A DNA stretch of 64,000 nt, from positions 124,001 to 188,000 of the forward strand of contig LLCB01000083.1 in NCBI GenBank assembly GCA_001414345.1. Reading direction: 5' to 3'. Each line of letters opens with the position of its first letter. The stretch's first letter is position 1. The DNA is from Hymenoscyphus infarciens (taxonomy: Eukaryota; Ascomycota; Leotiomycetes; Helotiales; Helotiaceae). A program made the translations under genes and the position numbers. Under the pieces are notes generated by a model, which was not told the origin of the DNA, did not search any database, and saw only the letters and a list, made by a program, of their open reading frames with translations. This document shows positions 56,404 through 64,000 of this stretch, piece after piece.

Positions 56404-57310
56404 AGATCCCGGTGAGATGCCAGAGGGGGCTGGCTGGCGAACCTGAATAGGGGCAATGAATGGCAATATTAGTACAGCCTATTAATACATGCTGCAGAAG
56501 GTACAGTAATGAACATTGCTGAAATGAAACATGAGTGGAAATCAAAAATCAATACTTGGTGCCTAGATGAATATTTCTATATTTGAAAAATTCAATATTC
56601 TCGTACGCATCATCACGTTGCGTAAATCAGCTTCGTACTTTTTAACTTTCCCTACGTAGTGAAGAATTCTTCCCTGAATCTTGGATGCTTTTCGTTGACG
56701 TTAGGTTGTTGATCGATGCAAGTATCCCTAGGTATCCTGTTTCACGAACCCCTCCACTAATAATATAATCCACATTACATCACTACAAACTTTCCGAAGA
56801 AATCCCCATATCCACATCCACAGGTACCCTTGGGTGCATTTGCATTTGTAAAATCACCATCCTAGGTAACAAGTCAAACTCCACCTGCCTGCAGGAAAAA
56901 AGAGACGCTGTAAAACCCAACAACCGCCGGTAACGGTAACGGTTACGGGAACAGTGACGTCTCGCGCTACGAGTACCTCCACCCTTCCTCGCCCTCCCGA
57001 AAATGATAAGAAGTACCTAGCAGCTCAACAACCCATCCCGACATCTGTCATTCGCCGACGATATTCAAAATCCCTACAATCAGGATGATCACGATCAACC
57101 GTTTTTCCCTTATCCTTATCCCCCCATGTTCATGTTCGGTCCGCGCGACCACAGCCTGACTCAGATGGGATGGATGGCACCGGGCGTGGAAGGTGTTCTT
57201 CCCGATTCAGCCCTGTTGGCTTGGCTCGTGCTTGGCTCTCCTCTCGCTCGTACCATCGCGAATACTTCGAAAGTATACTTGTACTTGTATACTTGTACAA
57301 GCCTAACCTT
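56404..57310. other. Intergenic region, no recognised gene
   Basis: Normal composition. GGTAACGGTAACGGTTACGG at about 56930-56950 is a small imperfect repeat. No coding feature is supported. Confidence 0.35.
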
Positions 57311-57373
57311 AGTTCCTAGTTCCTAGTTCCTAGTTCCTAGTTCCTAGTTCCTAGTTCCTAGCTCCTAGTTCCT
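57311..57373 (+). repeat. Heptamer minisatellite AGTTCCT x9
   Basis: Nine tandem copies of AGTTCCT, of which the eighth reads AGCTCCT, lie 560 bp upstream of the small gene at 57933. Confidence 0.9.
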
Positions 57374-57932
57374 ATTCGTGTCAGAGGCGACGGACGATAA
57401 AACATGGTGTCCAGGCCAGGTCCAGGTGTCATGTACCACCAGACAACACAACCTTACATCGCCCCTGAAAACGTGTCCATCCGTCCCCTTTATCTGTGCG
57501 GCAAGAGATCATCCCGTAGGTTATAAAGAAGAGTCATTTCCTTTTTCCTTTCTAGAAGAGATATTTCTTGAACCTTTCCATTTGAACAGACCGCTCCTCT
57601 ACCTTACTCGGTAACTTATTCTGTTATCTATATCCTTAACCCCCGTCAAACACGACAAAGATCTACGAGTCAGAATCCATCATCCGATCGGATCTTAACT
57701 GGTGTATTTCGTAACCGTAAGGTTCATCCACACGATCCTCACCGCATCAAGCGCTTTCCGAGTTCCTCCCGATCTCACTCATCATCACATCACATCAACA
57801 TATATACGATACGACCCAAGCCTCCCACCTCCATTCCCCTCTTATAAAAAATCCCCACCCATAAATATCAACACCCAGCCACCATTATCAAAACATACAC
57901 ACCACCAAAGAATCACATAACAAAATTCAAAA
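57374..57932 (+). promoter_or_regulatory. Promoter and leader of the small gene at 57933
   Basis: No gene is supported. From about 57730 the + strand is C/T- and CA-rich, with ATATATACGATAC at 57803 and AACAAAATTCAAAAATG at the start, typical of a fungal core promoter and leader. Confidence 0.4.
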
Positions 57933-58308
57933 ATGTCCTCCACAACAACCCAAACAAAAAGCCATTACGCAAACCAAAACCAACAATACTACCTCATCAC
58001 AAACGTCCAACAAACCAGCACCCACACCCGCGAAGAATTCGACCTCCAATCTAACAACACATCTTGGAAACTGCCTTATACGATTGACGACGAGGATCTA
58101 ATGTTTGATGGGAAGCCGTTGAACATGCTATACGAGGAAAACCGCATGAAAGCCGAGCGAAGAGATGAACGAGTATGTTATATTCCTTTCTCATTCCTTA
58201 TTTCTATTCCTTATTTCTTCTTTTTTTCTTCCCTTTTTCGTTCTAGGAGTGAGTACTGACGGGGTACAGAAACCAAGTCGTGGACGTTCCCGCCACTCAA
58301 AAAAGTGA
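57933..58308 (+). CDS. Small conserved ascomycete protein, unknown function
   Basis: Two exons (57933-58172, 58270-58308; donor GTATGT, acceptor ACAG) give 92 residues. The centre, WKLPYTIDDEDLMFDGKPLN then MLYEEN, is a pattern I associate with short uncharacterised ascomycete proteins. The N-terminus is Gln/Thr/Asn/Tyr-rich and the C-terminus is basic, RRDERKPSRGRSRHSKK. No signal peptide, membrane segment or known domain is seen; it may be an intrinsically disordered nucleic-acid- or stress-related protein, but that is inference. Splicing is required to reach the RGRSRHSKK tail; the unspliced frame ends at 58259 with a low-complexity Phe-rich stretch, which argues for the intron. Confidence 0.7.
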
Positions 58309-59434
58309 ACTGGCATCCCCAGTTTTCTAGAGAGAAAAAGATTCAAAGTAAGCATTTTGTTTCTCGATCGCCACACACAATCAATCAACCAAATCCACAA
58401 TGCAACAAAATACCAAGACATAAGAACGACGGGACCCTGGAGTTTGACAAACCCGAACCATCCCGACGACAAACCGCGAGTCGAGTCGAGTCAGTGAGTT
58501 CGTCCTTCGGCAACCTTCGTTCATCCAAACAAACCCACCCACAATTCCGCCTCCCCTTCCTCTTCCTCAAGGGGGCGAAAAGAAAAAAGGAAAATTAATA
58601 CAAGCCCTAAATATCACAAATGGAAACACGCGATCGATCGTTCATCGCATCAAGGAAAACATCTCGATTTGAAACTCGCAAGAAGTCGGATTCTAATGGA
58701 AGGAACCCTTCTAGACGGGAATGCGTGATGCATCGATCACATGAGTTGGGGTGGTGACATCAGCTTCAGGGGTTCCCCTTGGCTTGGTTTGCGTCTTACT
58801 TCACCCGACCCTTGGGATCTGGTTTGGAATTGCTTGTGATGGGTTGAGCCTCAGGATTTCGCTTGGAGTTTTGAGATAATGAGTTTGTTGGTGGTGTCGG
58901 TTGTTACTGGTTGGTGTTGCCTTCGTCTGTCTTTGTGCATCTGATGCCGTGGGTTGTTGGTGGTTGTTGGTTGAGGTTACCTAGCCGAGGAGGAGTCGTC
59001 GCAGGCTTGTTACTGGATGGGAATCAATTCCGTTCTTTAGATTTGGAAGAGCTATTCGGTTAGAGAGGGGAGTGGGAAGTGATGCGAGGGATTTTTGGTT
59101 CCTGTCGATGATTTGGATTTATGACACCGCGGCATTTGCGAGTTTGATATTTGGAGTTTCCATTTTGGCTTTGCTTTTATATACCCCCCTTGGAGTTTTG
59201 GGTCTTGTCCCTCGCTGGCTCGAGTTTTGTATGTATTTGTTTTGTATCACAAGATTTAGATTAGGAGAATACCATCACATCATATCACATATCATACTTT
59301 CAAAAATAAAAAATTGTTCTCTTCGCAATTGCTTGCTTGTCAAAGATACATCTTCCATCCCCCCTCCCACCCGGCGATCCCATCCCCAGCGATGGCCCAG
59401 TATCATACACCCTCTCTCTCGCTTAACCATCAAC
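58309..59434. other. Convergent intergenic region
   Basis: This lies between the 3' ends of the 92-residue gene (+) and Mn-SOD (-). A CGAGT tandem lies at about 58481-58497; a GTTGTTGGTGGTTGTTGGTT stretch lies at about 58955. No gene is supported. Confidence 0.35.
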
Positions 59435-60320
59435 TCACTTCAATCTCTTCTCCACCGCCTTCCAGTTCACAACATCCCAAACAGCGCCAAAATACTCCGC
59501 CTTCCGGTTCTGGTATTGCAAATAGTAGGCATGCTCCCAAGCATCAATCCCCAAAAGCGGTGTGTATTTTCCCACGACGGGATCTTGGTTGGCATATGTG
59601 CGGATCTCGACATGTCCCGTTTCATTGTTCTTGACCAGCCAGGCCCAGCCGGACCCTTGGATACCAGCCAGGGCGCCGTTGAATTTTGTCTTGAAGGAGG
59701 CGAAGTCTCCGTAGGATGCGTTGATGGCTGTCTGTTATTTCAACATCAATTAGTAAAAGTTCCCTTTCTTGTGTGCTGAGTTGTAGGTTGGGTGTGCGAG
59801 AGGGTGGTGTGGGTATATCAATAAGCAAACGGACCTTCAAACCACCAGTCGGTTCACCACCCCCTCCATTCTTAATCGGCGCGAGGTTCTCCCAGAAAAG
59901 GGAGTGGTTGATGTGTCCACCGCCGTGGAAGTTGATCACTGGTTGTAGTGCAATGGTAGCAGCGATGTCTCCCTTTGCCTCTGCGTCGGCGATTTGTTCC
60001 GAGGCGGCGTTGAAGCTGTTGACGTATGTCTGGTGGTGATTCTTGTGGTGCAATTCCATGATCTTGCCTGAGATGGCGGGTTCTAGTGCGCCGTAGTCAT
60101 CTTTGGTGATGGTTAGTGGGCGTTCGATTGATTTGTTTTGATTTGATGTGGAATGGATTGGATTGGGAAATAGGTTGGGGAAAGACATACATGGGAGATC
60201 TGGGAGGGTTGCCTTTCCGCGGATGAAGCTTGTTGTAGCTACCGAGACGGCTCTCTTTGAAGCTCCCGCTCGGAGAGCCAACTTTGCGACGCCGCTGGTG
60301 CGGAAGAGTGTTGTGGACAT
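59435..60320 (-). CDS. sod2: Mitochondrial manganese superoxide dismutase
   Basis: The enzyme converts superoxide to oxygen and hydrogen peroxide in the mitochondrial matrix. Three exons (60320-60191, 60100-59835 and 59731-59435) give 230 residues, the usual size. Residues 1-36 form a presequence rich in Arg, Ser and Ala; [20 protein letters not shown] starts the mature enzyme. Metal ligands are visible: His61 ([11 protein letters not shown]), His109 ([19 protein letters not shown]), Asp195 and His199 ([11 protein letters not shown]). GSGWAWLV and the GGGHINHS motif favour Mn over Fe. The usual EPH is EPA here. The intron-2 donor is GTCCGT, not the common GTAAGT, but phase and protein continuity support it. 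The gene is divergently oriented from psf3, 262 bp away. Confidence 0.95.
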
Positions 60321-60582
60321 GATTGTGATTTGGGATTGCGATTGAAGGGGCCGAAATGTGTGTTGTGGGAGAGTTGGAGATCAAGAAAGAGGAGGTGTTG
60401 CTGATCAATTGATAACCTGATGGAGACTGAAATGCGGTTTCGGGTTGCAGGGATCATGACGAAATACCGAGCAACGCGTAACCACCTCTCACAACAACTA
60501 CATTGGTCTTCCTCAAACAATTCTGGTTCACGCGAAGACCAATTCTTGAATTGGGCCAAGCTAGATTTTTCATTCATTCAAA
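60321..60582. promoter_or_regulatory. Bidirectional promoter, Mn-SOD and psf3
   Basis: Only 262 bp separate the two outward-facing start codons, so core promoters and leaders of both genes must lie here. No TATA box or specific operator is evident. Confidence 0.5.
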
Positions 60583-61242
60583 ATGTCGTACTACGACATC
60601 GACTCAATCCTCACAGACGCCCAAGTATTCTCCCCTCCTCCCCCCAAACACCCCACCAAAAATCCCCCCAAACACCAAACACCACAACACCACAACACCA
60701 CAACACCAACTAACCAAACCCTCCAGAAAGTCCCCTGCACCTTCGAACTCGACGTCCCCTCCCTAGGCTACCTAGACAACAACCCAGGCCACACCCTCAA
60801 ACAATCCACACGCGTCGACCTCCCCCTCTGGCTCGCAGAAATGCTCGCCGTCTCAGGCGCCTCCTCCAAAACCCTCGTCACTCTCGACCTTCCCCCCTCG
60901 CTCTCCCCCCGCGTCATGAATGCCCTCAAAGCCGACCCCAAATCCGTCGATATCCGCGCGCTCGCACAGCATTTTTACGGTCTGGGAGCGCGGATTTTGG
61001 AGTTGTTTGAGGAGGAGGAGGTGTGTGATGTTTTGATGGATAGTTGGCGTGAGAGGGCGGCGGAGATTAGTGATCATGCTTCTAATGCGGGCCAGGGACA
61101 GAGGGCGGGGGGAGGGGGCGTGGGGAATGACGGGGTGGAGTTCTTGAGGGGGTTGGATGAGGGGGAACGGGGACTGTTTAGGGGGCAGCATGATAGTAGT
61201 AAGGGGGTTCGGAGTTGGATGGGGGAGACGAAGAAGCGTTGA
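60583..61242 (+). CDS. psf3: GINS complex subunit Psf3
   Basis: Psf3 is one of four GINS subunits; GINS joins Cdc45 and Mcm2-7 in the replicative CMG helicase. Two exons (60583-60624 and 60727-61242) give 185 residues, close to the family length. MSYYDIDSILTDAQKVPCTF at the start is characteristic, with the intron falling after DAQ. LGYLDNNPGHTLKQSTRVDL then PLWLAEML follow. The helical A domain includes SPRVMNALKADPKSVDIRAL and FYGLGARILELFEEEEVCDV. The C-terminus has a Gly-rich linker (AGGGGVGND) and a basic end GETKKR. Without splicing, the reading frame stays open through a Pro/Thr-rich low-complexity stretch, so automated callers may miss the intron. Confidence 0.95.
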   Translation: MSYYDIDSILTDAQVFSPPPPKHPTKNPPKHQTPQHHNTTTPTNQTLQKVPCTFELDVPSLGYLDNNPGHTLKQSTRVDLPLWLAEMLAVSGASSKTLVTLDLPPSLSPRVMNALKADPKSVDIRALAQHFYGLGARILELFEEEEVCDVLMDSWRERAAEISDHASNAGQGQRAGGGGVGNDGVEFLRGLDEGERGLFRGQHDSSKGVRSWMGETKKR

Positions 61243-64000
61243 TCTGATCTTGGGTTTGATGGTGGGAAGGGGTAATGGGAGGTGGGGAGTTCTTGGGATG
61301 AGGGTGTTGCTATTTGGAAATTGAGCCGAGACGTATCTCTGGAAATGGAACGTTGGGGCGAAAGAATTCGGAAGGATGGGACTGGTGCATTATACCCGGA
61401 GTTATGGACAGGAGTAATATCTTTGGGGGGCAGGGGAGGGTAGGGAGTGTATACGCTACGATCTGAAGCGTCTTCAATTGAAACTACATTTTCTAGAGGC
61501 GAGTTGATCTTAACACTCAGTCTTGTGGGGTATGTGATTCCTAGCCGCAGTCATCTCAAAGATTTATTTCTCTTTCGCATCTCCAAGCCCCTCTCAGTCT
61601 ATGTACTGCTCATCATAACCTAATTTCCGGAAGGGCATTTTCTAGAAAGCAACCCTAAGTTGACATAGAGATTGAGCTTCCCTCTTAGAAGTAACTTCGC
61701 TCCATTTATTTTCTCCAGCGGACCAAGAAACAATTTCTACATCCTCTTGGAGATAAGAAATGACATAATCAGACAATTTTTTTGGTCTCGCGATTCCCTA
61801 GTTCACAACACCACTTCCCCAGCCCGCGAAGCCCACTCCCTCTTGAACCAACTTATCACATGTACCAACAGGAAATACCTCTTCCCAAACTGAATCCAAG
61901 ATAAAAATGCATATTTTTATTTTAATTTCGCCTCAAGTCCTAGATATGTACCCCTGTTCTAGCTTCTTGGGTATTTACCATGCTTCTTGGGTATTGATTA
62001 CTTCAAGAAGCTTTATATTATTATTCCTTTGTTTGTTTTCGAGCTTGCATTGGTGACTAATGTGGCTGTCTAGCCCTCTCTTCTCCTTTCCTGAGTGTTT
62101 AATGATTGGAAGTGCGGCGGCAAGAGTAAGTGAGAAGAGTGGGGGGAGAGAGAGAGGTAAGGAGAGAGGATTCGAGAGGGGGGGAGCTAGCGTGGGTTAG
62201 AGGTGTTGGTGTCTTTTTAGTAAGATAGTAAGCCACCTCCTCTTCTTCGTCTTTTTTACACGCGCTATCCAGGTGGAAGTGATGTGTGTAAGATGAGATT
62301 GAGGAAGCGGGAATAGCTGATTCTCCCTCTCTGAAAGTTACCCGGCCGTGGAATTGAACTTTGAGATTTGCGGTCTGGTTATTGTTCAAAGTGGTCTTTT
62401 AGCATGTCGTGACTATTAAGTAGCTAGCTTCCTATCTCACTTGAACCGAAACTTGATAACAAGTGCTTTCGCGAGGTTTGGAATTTATGGATGCTTGGAG
62501 AGTTTCAATGGAGCTTTAGAGGTTTAGTTGGTTGTTTACAAGGCACTATGGTTTCGGGGACTGTTCTTGTTGGACTTCAAGATGGTTTGTATGGATACGC
62601 GCATTTACTGAACTTCTCTTCTTAGATTTCGAATTGTTCTCCTTTTTAAAAACTACGGAAAGAACTCCCTTCTGCTCCCTTCCACCTCTGCGTGTTTTTT
62701 ATGTGAGGTCCTGTAGAAAATAATTGGCTTATGTCAAGCGGTGAAATCAATATCAAAGAGAGATATGCCAGTAACTCCCTCCAATTCAAGAATATTTTGA
62801 GTTCTAGGGTACAGGACCCTGGTATCCCAATATTCTTGCAGACCAGAAACAATTAAGACAGTACAGACATCACCGGTCAGCCGACTCTTTGAGGTAGTAG
62901 ACACGAATTGTAACCTGGGATGATACACTCAATGAAGGTTTCTAGAACCTTGAAAGGTTGAGAAACGTACCTACGTTTCTGCCAAGACACAGAATTGCTC
63001 CGTCTCCTTTTAGACAATTTGCTGGTGGGTATTTCTGAGAGAACTGAAGGCTACACATTAAAGAATAGTTTTGGGCCTAGGTAAGCGAACTAGAATTTTC
63101 CGTTGAGCTAAAGTGGTTGCTTCTATTGTTACTTCCCAGGTTACTTCATCGTAGTAATCTTGCTATTCCCTTGAACAAAGAATTTGATAGAAAGTATCAG
63201 AGAGCGTTACTTTGTCAAATTCGAACAGGAGGACGTGAAACATGAGGGCCCAGAAGGCGAGGGGGAGAACGAGCAAGAATATGTTCGACTAAAAAGGTAT
63301 GATAAGATCTGAGATACACGCACCGCATGTAGCGCATACATCACTTACAGGGATGCCACCCAGCAGGTGAACGATCTTATTATGCTTGAAAAGTTGAGCC
63401 GAGGTCAATAGGTAGTGTCGACTAGATTTCACAGCGATCGAAGCGGAAACCTAGGAGTTGCAGTATAACAGATGGCAGGATATATATCATCGAAGGTGTC
63501 GCGAGTAATGCCATCATTGAGCATCCACCAGAGTCTCCCGAAGATTGCATGTTGCGCACGCAAATTCGCATTGACATGAGCCATAGCAACTACTTATCTG
63601 GCAACTACATGGATTTATGCCAGTTTCTGGGTTTAGATGACGACCAGCCTCTATTCCTAAGATTCCTTTGGCAAATGCCATGCTACCCAGGTAGCCCACG
63701 GCCATCACAAGGTTATGGAGATCAGCGGCGGGGAAAGAAGAGGTTCTTATCTTCTTTAAAGTAAGAGTATAATAAGCCTTCTTTTTTTAACTGCTTTATA
63801 ATAATTTGCCAAGTTCACAGTGCTGACTTGGTTTTGTTGCACGAGAATTTGGCTTAAGAGAGAAAAGATTCGCTTAGTCTCATCGAACGTTAACTTTAAG
63901 ATTCGTTCCATTCTAAGAGATTTACTGACTTCTACTCGAACATTATATCTCCTATCAAACGCTGTGATTCGTCATCGCTTAGATCTTATCGAACGTTAAT
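61243..64000. other. Terminal region without recognised genes
   Basis: This 2.7-kb stretch has several reading frames below 100 codons, none with a family motif. A G/A-rich segment lies at 62130-62190. Near the end, TCTCATCGAACGTTAAC (about 63879) recurs as TCTTATCGAACGTTAAT (about 63984), both preceded by CGCTTAG, a short direct repeat that could mark a repeat element continuing beyond the window. Confidence 0.4.

Noticed and set aside
58173..58259. Unspliced extension of the 92-residue protein
   Set aside because: The extension is Phe/Ser low complexity starting at a perfect GTATGT donor; splicing gives a basic tail that fits the rest of the protein better.
59072..59779. 235-codon plus-strand frame
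   Set aside because: It runs antisense across the third exon of Mn-SOD and has no family motif; the SOD reading on the other strand is decisive.

Overview
This window is nuclear DNA of a filamentous ascomycete, most likely a Leotiomycete (Helotiales-like). The genes are short and carry several 45-70 bp GT-AG introns. Protein types include Pal1, an FLC/TRP channel protein, Psf3, mitochondrial Mn-SOD, 2EXR proteins, a TAP-type peptidase and a berberine-bridge-like oxidase. Gene-bearing segments of balanced composition alternate with extremely AT-rich blocks that nearly lack CpA and TpG. That pattern is the signature of repeat-induced point mutation (RIP). I predict no tRNA, rRNA or CRISPR.

Layout, left to right. 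1-11 kb: pal1 (+), a Rad51-paralogue-like protein with degenerate Walker motifs (-), a 2EXR protein (+), a 546-bp mariner-type MITE, and a secreted alpha/beta-hydrolase peptidase (-) whose stop codon abuts that MITE. 11.3-18.1 kb: a RIP-destroyed element with terminal inverted repeats (TIRs) and TA target-site duplications. 18-29 kb: a MITE carrying TTAGGG-like repeats, an ACOT9-type acyl-CoA thioesterase (-), and an FLC-family membrane protein (+). 29.5-31.2 kb: a gene graveyard, where an ABC-transporter fragment (-) abuts a broken C-T segment of a non-ribosomal peptide synthetase (+). 31-38 kb: a secreted FAD oxidase (-), a 32-bp-stem hairpin, a small secreted protein (-) and a second 2EXR-like protein (+). 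38.2-44.8 kb: a second TIR element of the 11-kb family, carrying two nested LTR retroelements, each with its own target-site duplication. 45-47.8 kb: relics (an LTR-like piece, a nonsense-interrupted pseudogene and a TIR end). 48-50.5 kb: a divergent pair, Hsp20 (-) and a small unknown protein (+). 51.9-56.4 kb: a RIP-destroyed hAT transposon with a perfect 8-bp duplication. 57-61.3 kb: a 92-residue unknown (+), mitochondrial Mn-SOD (-) and psf3 (+). The last 2.7 kb shows no recognisable gene.

The window does not show one operon-like system. The conserved genes are housekeeping (morphogenesis, DNA replication, recombination, antioxidant defence, lipid metabolism). The accessory content is transposon insertion, nesting and RIP, plus one decayed secondary-metabolism or siderophore locus. 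The clearest new observations are the nested-transposon stratigraphy at 38-45 kb, the shared TIR family with AAATCG subterminal repeats, the stop codon regenerated by a MITE end, the telomere-like repeats inside a MITE, and the NRPS/ABC relic with a missing carrier serine. Exon borders were inferred by eye from splice consensus, reading phase and protein-family continuity.
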